Assembly: GCA_029204225.1 (NCBI GenBank)
Contig: CM055092.1
Coordinates: 45,144,087 to 45,208,086, forward strand
DNA length: 64,000 nucleotides
Direction of reading: 5' to 3'
From: Diphasiastrum complanatum
Lineage: Eukaryota > Streptophyta > Lycopodiopsida > Lycopodiales > Lycopodiaceae
Both the position numbers and the translations under genes were made by a program. Below, one piece after another: positions 37,215-49,100 of this stretch. The notes beneath the pieces were generated by a model that was not told where the DNA came from, did not search any database, and was given only the letters and a program-made list of their open reading frames with translations. Numbering within the stretch: the stretch's first letter is position 1; every line of letters starts with the position of its first letter.

Positions 37215-38130
37215 GACCGTAGTGTGATGTGCATGTCACGAAACAGACACCTATGATCTCATAATATACAGGGCACCTATAGATAAAGTGCTCCTCAAAC
37301 TTTACCTTGTCCAGTGATCATATACGCGGAGACACCATGTTCTCTGTTGCATATAGGGCTGTGGGGGTGACAATGGTATCAAAAAGTCTACACTTACTCC
37401 GAGCATCCCGAATGGACTTCTTGAAGCAAAACTGCTCTAACTGAACAAGGGAGGCACGCCCCTTCCGAACTCGAGTGGTAGCTGCCTGTCGCATGTTGAA
37501 GACAGGACCAGAGAAAAGTATCCCCAAATATGTGTAAGAAGAAACTACCTCTAGGATCTATCCATCAAGAGTGAGCTCCTGGCGCTGCATGAAAGCTCGA
37601 GAAATGCTGAAGAGCTAACCTTGGTCTTCGCAGTGCTCACCCCCAATCCCCATATGGTACGAAAGCCCTATAAGCAATCTAGCTGCCTCTGTAACCCCTC
37701 TCAGGTTGGAGGTACTAGTACAACATCATCGGCATAAAGAAGAATGGCAATCAGAATACCGCCAAGTCTGCAACCAGAGCCGCCACACTGTGAGATGACT
37801 CTCTCTAGCTCATCAATGTATAACCCAAAAAGAACCAATGAAAGAGAGCAACCCTACTTCACCCCAATAGTGCTCCAGATGTGCTTAGAAATACCCCTGC
37901 CATGTCGAAAACATCCCAAAGACCCTCTCATAAAGAGCCTTCATTGCCAGGATAATGTCGTTGGAGAAGCCAAGGTCATGAACTCTTTGAATGAGCAAGG
38001 AGCATGGGACATAATCAAAGGCTTTCTTGAAGTCCACAAAACATGAGTAGACCTTCTCTCTCTTGTACTTAGCTTCCTCAATCAAAGCTCAAAGTGTGAA
38101 GAGATGGTCAGTGGTGGAATAAATGAGACC
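37215..38130 (-). pseudogene. LINE reverse transcriptase fragment
   Basis: The - strand reads SCFVDFKKAFDYVPCSLL (about 38040), then in another frame LFGLYIDELE and ILLYADDVVLV, with the YADD catalytic motif at 37725-37736, then YLGILFSG-like and KGRASLVQLEQFCF toward the C-terminal side (about 37500-37320). These are the RT palm and thumb motifs of non-LTR elements. Several frameshifts and stops make it inactive. The 3' continuation appears to lie left of the decayed Gypsy copy. Confidence 0.85.
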
Positions 38131-38749
38131 GAAATTTCACAAGAACATGCCCAATCATGATGGTGCGGTTTAGGGTAGAGGGAGAGAGGGAGCAGGAGCG
38201 GGAGAGGGAGAGGGAGAGGGAGCGGCCTACGAATGTAAGTCTAATGGGTCAATGCCTAATAGGTGCTGTTGATGTCGTCGAGGATGAGATTCGTGCCTCC
38301 TCATTGTATGACCTTGTTAGAAATTAATGTTTATTTGTGCCCCTAATGTTTGATTGGCCATGTGTACATGCATTATAGGGGCCAAATCTTTATTTAGTAG
38401 ATCCTAAAGTGTAGTCAATTAGACGTGTTTGTAGGAGGGCGCACTAGTACTCTTATAGAGTTTTGTTTTTACACTTAGAAATTCATTATGGGTCTTTACC
38501 CAAAATAGAGTATAACTTGAGCAATTAGCTTTTTGGCTTTTAACCTTTTGCTTTTGCTCTTAGCTTTTGACATACACTAGAGAAACTATGTAAGAGAGGT
38601 TGCGCCCCCACCTCAGGTCATTCCGATGTATAGAGCTTTGCTCAATCTTCTAATAATCAGAATTCTCTTAATCTGTTATGCTGATCTCTTGTCAGTGGGA
38701 GTTCTAATATGATTAGTTAACTCCTATCTAGAGTTTGTGGGTCAAATTC
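38131..38749. other. No recognised gene; purine-rich patch
   Basis: A degenerate GGGAGA repeat lies at about 38180-38222. The rest is AT-rich sequence with no coding signal. Confidence 0.4.
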
Positions 38750-39190
38750 TAACAGATTTGCAGCTCTGTGAGCAACATGAGTCTGGGGAGTACGCCATCT
38801 CTAGTGTATATGTCTAGGAAGGTCACTGTCGTCATCACTGTCATTTGAATCCGGATGTATCCGTGATCTTCTAGAAGAGAAGACGGATGCAATCTGGAGT
38901 TGTATGTCAGAGTGACTCGGCTGAATTGGCTGACATAGTTCCTATCATAGTAAAAACATCTCCCCAACCATGAGTGCAATACAATGTGGACCCTTGTATT
39001 TCATAATGGACCGTAGTGAAATAGGTGTTTCTCGAAAAAGGTAATGATACCTCCCTTTGATCTCATACTAGATTGGGCATCTAAATAAGCAGTGATCCTG
39101 AGACTCCACCTCATATAGAGAGCATAGCTGGTAGATCCTCTCCTATGATCTATCGCGAGGTACCTTGAAAGCGTCCAATCTCAATCTCAT
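38750..39190 (-). pseudogene. LINE C-terminal fragment
   Basis: On the - strand the segment near 39150-39000 reads RIYQLCSLYEVESQDHCLFR and CP, the Cys/His motif that ends many plant LINE ORF2 proteins (C..C...H....C). The downstream 240 bp match 31870-32290. It looks like a second, 5'-truncated LINE copy whose tail is lost. Confidence 0.55.
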
Positions 39191-39204
39191 GCTGATGTGA
39201 TGAG

Positions 39205-40634
39205 AGAAAGAAAGAGAAAAAGAAAGCTTTATTAATGTCTTTTAAATGCCAAGAAGGCATATAAGACAAAATACATGTAAAGTGTGCATAATGATAATTA
39301 CCGGAGTGTAAAAATGTCTTCGAAACTCTAAATTCGTATCCAAATCTAGAAGGAAGAAACCCTCGAATAAAAGCCTAGATATAAATGTGTAAAAGTAGTG
39401 ATGTCATTATTCAATCTTGTTGTAAGATCGTCATCCATGAAAATTCGTGTGTTCTTCAATTTGGCTTTTTGCTGCAAAGCATCCCTGCGGCTGGTGGCTG
39501 AGGTAAAACGAATGATCAAGGGTGGTATTTTCTCTTTTTGTGCACCATGCCGTATTCATCCCTTCACTGTTATGGCAGAGTGTGGTATCAAGAAAGCATT
39601 TTGCCTCCTCTCTAGCATTTTCAGCGTTCACAATACCCCATACTCTGTTGAGAGCTTTGCTTTCACATAGAGTTACAAGCTAAGATTCACTAGCTACGCT
39701 AGAAAGCAGGACTTAAGCTAGAAAGCAGGAAGAGAATGCTTAAGGAGGCTAAAGAGGAGCAATCATCATAAACTGAATAAAGAAATACAATGGTGCCCTA
39801 CTTATACCCTTTCCCTGGATCAAATGGAGGATTCAAAAAAGGGAGGGAAAAGGATTTGGAGGGAAAATAGTGCGCCCTCCCAATAGGAGGACCCCCACTC
39901 GAAATCAATGTGACCAAGTCCTAAAAATATAACCAAATAGGGCCCAAGGCCAGTATATGAATAAAAAGGGCCCTTAGGCTTGCTTATGCATAATAACAAT
40001 AAAAGAATGGACGCGGCGAATGTAATGAGCCAAGTCCATAACTCATAGCCTTTCCTCTGTAAGAGTAGCTGTGATAACTGAGGGAATGGGTGCGTTTGGC
40101 TTACTTCCTTGCTTAAGCACGACTGTCCAAGACATGGTGCTCTTTTTGCTGCTCGATCTTAGCTTCCAACTCCTTGATTTAGATGGACGATTCTGGTGTA
40201 GCAAGAATCAGTTGTGCACGGAGCTCTTGTCTTAGTGTGTCTACTTTTGTTTGCAATTTCGTATTGGCTTCCTGAAGATGTGACACTTCCAATTTGACTA
40301 TATTTACCTCCGCTTTCAATTCCTGAAAGTCTTGTAGTATACATTGATGTTGGCAGCAATGTAGGATTCAACTGCTTTTGTGGGTATGTAGGGTTCTTGA
40401 GGGGAAGGATAGATCGAGTTTGAAGAAGGGGAAGGAGAAGAGGGTGATGGATCAATAGAGTAGACTTAGTGGCGGTGGGGGATGGAGGTTGGGAGGAGGA
40501 GGAAGTAGCAGTAGGTGGCGCAGCTGTTGTGGCTAGTAGCTGCTACGGATGGGGGGGGGTGGAGGAATGGAAGGAGGGGGAGATAGGGAGGTGGATGAGG
40601 GGGAGCGTGAGCTCCCCTTGATCTTTTTTGCCAT
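39205..40634 (-). pseudogene. LINE-related element with an ORF1-like protein and no RT
   Basis: The - strand ATG at 40632-40634 opens a Ser/Pro-rich start (MAKKIKGSSRSPSSTSLSPP). A coiled coil follows after frameshifts (DFQELKAEVNIVKLEVSHLQ, ELEAKIEQQKEHHVLDS; about 40340-40100), then other weak coding up to about 39400. The element ends at the left with the same terminal block as the LINE at 31585: hairpin ATGCC-TTCTT-GGCAT (39246-39260), TTAATAAAGC and a TTTCT-rich tail (about 39208-39228). RT is absent in 1.4 kb. The 5' edge abuts the tail of another copy. Confidence 0.45.
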
Positions 40635-40637
40635 GGC

Positions 40638-40640
<3 letters not shown>

Positions 40641-40696
<56 letters not shown>
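40641..40696. repeat. Microsatellite (GA)28
   Basis: A perfect GA tract. On the - strand it is the CT tail that follows the LINE-type 3' terminal block at 40697-40770. Confidence 0.95.
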
Positions 40697-40700
<4 letters not shown>

Positions 40701-41340
40701 TTAACGTCTTTTTAATGCCCAAAAGGCATATAAGACCAAGTACATTTCAAGTGTGATAAATACTGAAAGGAGCATATAAGACCAAGTAAGTACATCTCAA
40801 GTGTCATAAATACTGAAAGGAACATTGATTGGCCAAGAGGGGTTTGTTACATGATTTTTTGACTTTTGCATGCGAATATAGTTGGTCCACCTGGTCTCTC
40901 ATCCATGTAAAGAGGAAAAACCGTTTGTGTCTAAATTAGTGTGAATGGTTGGTGTATTGCAACACCAACTTGCAGCTTGGTCAGGATAAGGTTAGGAAGA
41001 TCATGAAGGTGAACCCAAATGGTTGTATGGTAGGGCTAGATGCAAGAGCAGGAGCCATTGATTAGCTAACAATAGATACAGACAATGAGATTCTCGCTTT
41101 GCTCCATCTTGAGGTCAAGGAGATCTTGTAGAATCCTATAGCTATGAGGAGAGAGGTGCTGTCAACGTTGCTAGACGTGATGAGCGGGAGCGGGATTAGA
41201 TTGACAAGAGGATCAAGGAAAAGCAAAAGATAGGATTGGAGGAGAAAAGGAGGGGCAACATCATGGGCAATGATGGTGGAGGAAAAAGATGGTAGAAAAA
41301 ATCATATGAACTTAATCACAAATATTGCCATCAAGTGAAG
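40697..41340 (-). repeat. Another element with the LINE-type 3' terminal block
   Basis: The block includes the hairpin ATGCC-TTTTG-GGCAT (40715-40729) and TTAATAAGC, ending in the CT tail at 40641-40696. A short segment (GTGATAAATACTGAAAGG-like) occurs twice, near 40760 and 40809. The body to about 41340 was not assigned. Confidence 0.45.
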
Positions 41341-41564
41341 TACAACGACGACAAAAAACATTCACAAAGCATTCTTCAACTAAAAATAACCTACTAAGAA
41401 ACAATAGCTACTGATAGCTCACTTAGATCTCCAACAAAGGTCCTGCAAAGAGCTCAGGCCATCAAACTCAATAAGTTGAGAAATGCTCAAGCTCCACTTA
41501 GAAGTATTTTGGAAGGTTCCAAGACCTAGAGTGCCCAATTTAGGGCATTTCCAATCCAAAATAG

Positions 41565-42141
41565 TGATGTTTCCATGAATCGCAGTTTGTTGGCGGACGA
41601 TCTATGATTTGTCAATGAATCAGATGGGTCCGTTTCGAATCGAAAATACGATTCTTTGATTGTGACATCAAAGAGTCTTTGTTTTCGCTTTTCAATGTTC
41701 TAATTTGTATTCAAATGTTTACCTAGTGTACTATGCAATGGATGTTCGATGATGGATCATGAGTAAATTATAAATTGCAATGTTAAGTGGAAGTTGTCTA
41801 GCTTTTGAAGTTTGAAATGTGTCCATTCAACATTGTCATGTGCACTTGTGATTTTGTGAGCATTGAATTGTAATTTGGTTCCAAGCTTCAACTTTCTACC
41901 AGCAACAATGAACTTTGAAATATATGTATTCAATAGCAATCTACCATCTATAAGGTTGCAGAAACATTGTAGACATTATATGTATTACATCAGATTTTTT
42001 TAGCTTTATATCTAAAAAATGCAAAAAGAGAAAGTCGCTTACTCTTTCCGATTCTTTTGGAAGGGACCCGGTTTAGAACTACAATTAATGTTGATTCATC
42101 CGATTATGAAAAGGTTGATTCTGAACCGGGTGGAAACACTA
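41565..42141 (+). mobile_element. Short hAT-type element with exact 8-bp target duplication
   Basis: The ends are TGATGTTTCCA and TGGAAACACTA (11-bp inverted, two mismatches). The same 8 bases, CAAAATAG, flank both sides (41557-41564 and 42142-42149). Target duplications of 8 bp and ends of this kind are the mark of hAT transposons. The 577-bp interior encodes nothing evident, so it is non-autonomous. Its interior is homologous, inverted, to 62650-63100, and its right end matches the hAT end at 53562. Confidence 0.88.
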
Positions 42142-42149
42142 CAAAATAG

Positions 42150-43063
42150 TATTTCATAAGAAAGAAGAGAAAGGAGGGGATGGATTTGCAAACTTATTAA
42201 ATTAGTGCCATAAAATAGTTGCAAGTCCCAAAAGTGAGCGGGTACTCATGGAACTATATCAGAGAATTATGGATTGTGTTTTCATAACAGATTAGGAGCC
42301 TCCTAATCACACTTCATTAATCTTAAAGATCGGATTGGCCTTTAGAGGTAACTTAGTGTATTTTTTGCCTATGTTGTACAAAGTAGGGACTGGCTATGTG
42401 TTGTCTTGGCATTATCAAAATAATGTTGTCATCATTGAAAACTTCAATGGGCTACTTGTCTTTCTACTCAAAATTGTAGATTAGAGGTGGCTATGTGTTG
42501 TCTTGGCATTGAAAGAACAATGTTTGCATCATTGAAAAGTTAAACAGGCTACTTGCTCATCAATCAGTTGTCTTCCTACTTCAAATTGTAGATTAGGGGG
42601 TGGCAATATTTCACGATGAATCTTTGTTATTGATGTTTTTCTAAGCTTTAAACTTCTTACACATATTTTTTGGTATTGGCAGAGAACAGCTGTGTAAGGG
42701 TTGAGGGTCCCATGGAAGTTGAGATCATTGGAAGGTAGATGTTTATATTGCTCATCTTGTGCTTGCCCAAAGGATGGCATCAATATTTTCTTTCATGTTC
42801 ATCATTCCGAGTAAATTTTGTGCATTCAAACTATACGTTTAATGACATTTGAAGTGACCAGATGAGCTAGCTAGAAGATGGATATCTCAAATGCCCTTTA
42901 TTTGAATGGAAGTTTATATGTCGTTTCACTTTAGATCCCCCTTGCACTTTATGCATCATTTGAGTTTTGACTACATCATTGTACATTCCCAAGCTTGTTT
43001 AGCATATGTTTGTTTCTTTTCCATGTTTAAGATATTTTTGGAAGCTCATTTGGCATATGATAG
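42150..43063. other. Probable intron with a local tandem duplication
   Basis: About 100 bp are duplicated in tandem at 42386-42485 and 42486-42600 (both contain GGCTATGTGTTGTCTTGGCA). No coding was seen before the first clear ATRX exons. Confidence 0.45.
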
Positions 43064-43135
43064 TTCTTCGATGAAAAGTTTCTTCCTTGAAGATGCTGGT
43101 GGTGCCATCGTAGAAGGTGGATCAAGCAATATTCA
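43064..43135 (+). CDS. ATRX: ATRX exon, tentative
   Basis: Reads [20 protein letters not shown] and ends at a weak GT donor at 43136. It joins the next exon in frame (CA|G). The 5' edge is uncertain: acceptors near 43045 and 43063 are both possible. Confidence 0.4.
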
Positions 43136-46100
43136 GTTGCTTTGTGTTAGCAAATTGCACTTATCCTTCATTGATTCTATGGGTTGGTTCTCAGGGATCA
43201 AACAAATAATGGTTCAGAGGGATATCTTGACAATTGTAAAGTCATTGAGGAAAATAACACTGGTAGAGAAATTGAGGAAAGTAACACTGAGGGCATGGAA
43301 GCTCACTTGGAAGATTCTTCTGAGGAAGGTTCATTGGATGATGAAGATGAAACTTCCGGCTCTGACAAAGATGAAGGCAGTACTGAGGTGATTATCTATC
43401 TTGAATCAATTGTAGTTTGTTATCTCATAGCTTATGCAAGTGAGGAAGAGCAAGCGCCCTTAAAAAAGTTAGAGTAGCTTCATTCCATAGCTAGCATAAA
43501 TGTTCAATCCATTGCAGATTGTCTTTTAAGTCATGCATATTGTAATATCTGAATCTTTATTTGAGTCCCAGCTAGGAATTATTTAAAAGAAGGCAAAGAC
43601 TCAGAACTCAGGTTGTAGACCATGTTAATTAGCAATCTATTTTCTTTAGATGTGTTACCATGTGTACACTGTAATTAGTAATTGAGAACACTGTTTTGTT
43701 ATATGTAGTTTCTCAACTGCAATTTCATCTTTAAATGCAGTTGTTTGAGTGTGTCTTTTTAACTTCGGCATACTTACATTAGCATAGGAGATATATCTCA
43801 TAAATTTCTATGAATAAGCGGTACTTTAATTTTTGGGTATATCTATATTGATGCAGTTCCTATGTCAAGAAATTGAAGTTGCATGTTCATTAAGAAATGT
43901 CTTTGACATGTTATAGCTAGTTATATTGTTAGTTTACAAATATTAAAATTGTAGTAGCTTCCTCCACTTAGAGATGCAGTGTCTTGTCCACATTAATTGT
44001 AAACCCGACTTTTGAAACTTCAAAGGGTGAAATTTCTGAAGTGCATAGTTGGAACTTAGGAATATATCCTTAACTTTTTGAAACCTTTATTGGTTTGTCA
44101 TAGGAGGTCATAATAATGGAATGTGTAAACAATTGACAAAGGGCACATTGACATTGAAGACATCGATGTTTGCAATACATGTTCTGATGCACACAGGAAG
44201 CAATGACCAAAATGTGAATGGTGGTTTGTGCACGGATTTCAATTCAATACACGTTAGTGATGCGGAGGGCTGATTGTGCATTACTTATGATCTAATTTAG
44301 TGAGGTTGAAAATTCTTATATTCAAGGAATCTTGCTAAAATAAGTTTGAAGGAGAAAGAATATCTGTTGCGCACTTGGGGAAGCAGCACCTGAGATATGG
44401 CAATCCACAATATTTTTGTATTTAGGCTATTTTCTTTCTGGCATTTGTATTCTGGGTGTTGGAATTCAATGTAATCTGGCCTTAGGGAAGGCCATGTTTG
44501 AACGAGTTTGGTACCCCTTTCAAACAAGTTTGGGTGTGACTATCTTGCACATGAAATCATAATTTAGGTCATAAAGCTTTCTATGACTTCTCAAATTTCT
44601 TGCAAAGGATCACCTTGTGAAATTTGGTATCCAAATCTTTTCTTCTAAGTTGAAAAAGTAGACTAAAAAGGATGCTGGAGTTGGTCAGTTTCCTGCAATT
44701 CTAGTGTTAATTTGCAATACTTGGGTGTCAAATGATTTCATACATATCTTTCCATAGAAAACTTCATCATGGTATCAGTAATGGGTAGTTCATAAAGTTT
44801 TAAGACAGTCTTCCCTGAAAGGTTGACAATTCATTGCAAGTTCCAGTAAGCTGCTTTGTTTACTCTCATTTTACTAACCGATCTGCTTCAGTAAGTTTAT
44901 GTAGCATGAATTTTTCTTCATGGCATGACAGTTTTCTGATGGAAGAATATTCATTGGCCAGGCATTGTCAGATGAAGAAGTTCAAAAACTTGTGGACCAG
45001 CTGTTACAAGCTGAGAGTGAGGTATTTCACTTCTCATAATCCACAGATGCAACTGTGCTTTACCCTGGATTAGGTGATCACAGGACCTTTCATGCGGACC
45101 TTTTTTACATAGTTTCGTCATAGCTTTTTGGCTTTTAATTTGGAAGTGGTCATGCCATAGTTACTCTTGTCAAGTCTGTACACGTGTAGGCAGCAGAAGC
45201 TCAAGAAGCTTTAGAAGAAGAATCCCTTGAGCGTTTGAAGCAGGAAGTGAGAGCTGAACTTGCAGAAACAGTCTCTGAAGATGGGGTATGATCTTTTCCA
45301 TTATTTTGTGCTGTCAGATTGCATTTTATGCCGGACATTGGACTTTTGACTGAAGTTTTAGCACCAAAAAATAATGTTTGTTGCAGTTGGATGCAGCTGT
45401 AAGTGAAGAAATGGCTGTTTTCACTGAAGACTGGGAGAACACTTTAGCCAGCCTTGAAGATCAGAGTGCATTATTACAGGTCAGGCAATCTTTACGACAC
45501 TGTTGATCCATCAAATCTTATAGATTTTGAGGAGTCTAATTTTTGATTATGAACTAGCTTATAAAACTGCAAAAGTTTCACTCCCAAACCACTTTTGTTT
45601 GCTGTACAGCTTATTTATTACCTTGTGGTTTTGTAAAGGTTTGCTCTTCGAAATAATCCACGTTAGGTAGGTGAAAAGATAGAGGACGTGTTGTGATTGT
45701 GAGGTTTTTAGTGTTTCAGGAACGACTTGAAGATGCAGGTATCAGCCTTCCTGACATTTTCAAATGGATTGAGAAACAAGCTTCTGAAGGATGTACAACT
45801 GAAGCTTGGAAGAAGAGAGTTCATTGGGCTGGTATTCAAATGCCTCAAGACTTTGTTGAGGCCTTAACTAAAGCCGAAGAAGACCTGGATTATCAACGAC
45901 CAGTGCAAAGGTAAATAGAAAAAACGCATGCTTTTCATAAGATACAGACATTATTGTCCCTGCCCGCAGCACGTGTAATCTGAAACTACAGATGTTTAGA
46001 ACAACTGTATGTGAACTGTTAATCCTGGCAAGTTGTCAACAGCTTACGGTTTCTGCTACACATTTCTTGGAACAGACGGCGTGGAAGGCTGGTAGAGGAA

Positions 46101-49100
46101 GGTGCCAGTGGGTTTTTAAAAAGAAAAGTTCCAACAAAGGATCTTCAAACAGCTGAACTAGCTCCAGACACTGATAGTGGGCTGGATGGAGGATGGTGTG
46201 TGTTAGATGATGTTTTTACAACAAACCTGAACACAGGTTGCAGGGGACTTACAAGCTCAAAAGAATGGGTTGCTGTCTATGCTGCTTCTACTCCAGAGCA
46301 AGCTGCACGAATGGGATTGAACTTACCTGGAGTTGATAAGGTAAAGATTGATGAAGGTTCTCATACTGCTTGAAGATGAGCGCTTCTTAGGCACTTCAAG
46401 TTCATCTGAGTTATCATGTACCAGCGTATACTTGTTGCTTTCTTCTTGTGTTGACTGATACAGAACCTTAAAACACAGTCGTTAAAGATGTAAGTTTGGA
46501 ATTTATCAGGTCGAGGAGATTGGTGATATCAGTGAAAGCCAAGGGCCAGCTTATGCAATTGCTTTGGAAGAAGAAAGTGCACATGGTCTAACGGAACAGC
46601 AAAAGCGCAGCCTGAAACGAGTTAAGATGGTCACAACCTTCGTTCTTCCTGAGTAGTAAAGTTTCAAACTTTCAAAATTGAGAATTTTAATGCTAGTGAT
46701 TGTTTGTCGAGGATTGATTTTTGGGAACAAAATTCGGCATAATTTTGTGAACAAAATCTCCATTTGCCTACAAGTTCAATGTGAAGACTCGGTGGAAAAA
46801 TCTTTGTGCACCTTATCAAGATATGGAGAAGCTTTTCAGTCTTTTTGACATCCCATCTTTTTTCCTTAGGACGATATGATGAGTTGAAAAGTCTTCACTT
46901 GCTTCGTGGATGAGAATTATGAAGCCATTGTGATGTATTTCTTTCATTTGCCAAAACGAATTTTTATATATAGCACTTGGATTTAAGTGTGCCAAGGTTG
47001 TCCAATGCACACTAGAAGATGGTAAACAAACTTAAAGTTAGGGATTATGCTGTACCTCTTCTTTGTAGTAGTTTCTTAATATATTGTCATCAGTAGAGGT
47101 AATGCAAAGGTGGTCGATTTATCTCAGAGAACATTTAAAGGGTTAAGCATAATGATCTTCTAGAAACTCTATAAGGACCAAGGGATGTTTATCTTTTGAG
47201 GAATGAAGTGGTGGAGCAGCTTGTTAAAGTACCAATTTTTACCTTGGAGTATGGATGCTTAATGGGTTAGAGTAGTTGTTGTTACATACTTCTGACTACC
47301 AAGTACTCTTCTACGGGTATCCCTAGCTAGTAGTTGTAAAATTCTAGAGTTCGTCATCAATGGCCTGGTTGGGACCATATTTATCACATATGAATTTCAC
47401 AAAAGTGTACTTGAGAACGTCAGATGGCACTTTTAACATGCTCCTTTGTGTCGAGAACTTGAACTATTGGCCAAAGAACAAGGTCACCGGAACTAGATTT
47501 TGACCTTCCATCACCTCCATTTTCCTTGTCATGTTTTTTTTTTTTGTTCTTTGAAAGTTTGGAAACCTATATTAGGCTGATCCTCGTCTCGTAAGCGTTG
47601 CAGTCCACAAGCCACTGTTGCACTTCCTCTTCTCCTCATAATTTGGATTCTCCTAATATTGCTCCCCTTATTATGTTGTTTCTAGAATGTTGATCTATAG
47701 GGATGAACTACATGAGGAGTTAGCTTTATTTGGATCACATTAGGCCTAATAATCTCTTTTGGCATGCATCTACCTTAAAAGCCTTCTTAGGTTACTTCAA
47801 AGAATTCATCTTTTCAAGATCTTTTTATCCCTTCTAACTTTTTTCAACGTAAATTTCTGCTAATCTTATCAGTAAACTTGGTGCGGTTGATAATTAGCTA
47901 TCAATTTGATTTTTTAGCTGCTACTTATAAGAGTAGAACTTTGTTTGAGATAAATACAAGTAGATGAGTTGGCCTAGGTTGCTTGAATGTAGCATCAACC
48001 TTGTTGATGGGAAGAATCATGGTCTAATGGGTAGACAAATGCTAGTAGATAGTTCCCATAGATGCACTGCGTTTCTGAAACGCGTTTAAGAATCGCGTTC
48101 AGAAACGCGGTTCAGAAACGCATTTCTGAAATTTTAAAAAAAATTCCAGAAACGTTTTTTTTTTATATATATATATATTTTTGGTTTTTTTATGGGCAAT
48201 ATGGGTATCAGATGAAAGCTCTAATTAACACCATAATTACTGTGTAGTTTGTCGACTGTTTTGGGTGCAGGATGGTCCAGTTCAGGTGCATTAATCCATG
48301 TTGGGTTCTTTCAAGGATAAAAATTCAAAACTAACCTCTAGCCTGTCTGTTACGATCACAGATGGTCCCAGTAAGTGTGTTTTCGCTTAGGGAGTTGGAA
48401 GGCCAAGTCATGAAGAGGCCTTACCGTCGGGACCCTGCCGTTTGGGGGCATTGCCCCCCAAAAGGTCGAGAGTTGTGTTACCATGGTCATTTATTATGTT
48501 AGGCCTACTAAACTTAGAGTTAGCTAAGTCAGTATGAAATTAACTTGGTAGGGACTCATTGGTCCACTAGGCCTAATTGTGACATTAAGTACCCCAAATT
48601 GGAGGTACCTTATTCTTTCTATGTAACTTATAGAAAGTTGGATAGTCAATAGTCAAGTAGTTGGACAGCCAATAGTCAAGTAGTTGGAAAGCCAATAGTC
48701 AAGTAGTTGGATAGCCAATAGTCATGAAGTTTGATAGTCATCTTGGACTATATATATGTGTGCATCCCATTTGTATGAGACACTTTTGTAAGCAATACTG
48801 ACTATTCTCCTTGGCTGTCCACGAGTTTCTACAAGAGGGTTTCTAGCCATCTCTCTCTTTCTTTTGAGAATGCTTTGTGTGAATGAATAGTTAAGATCCT
48901 GGATCCTTAGGCTTCTATTTCCTACAACCCCCCACCGGGGGGGTACCGCCCCCCGGACCCCCTATTTCTCGGGGGGCTACCGCCCCCCGAACCCCCTAAG
49001 CATTTATTGAAAACCAGAGCAAATAACAACCAAATAGCTATTGAAAATAAGATCTGTTTGTGCCCCATCTACTGCACTTCTGAGAGGCAAAACGCTGGTT

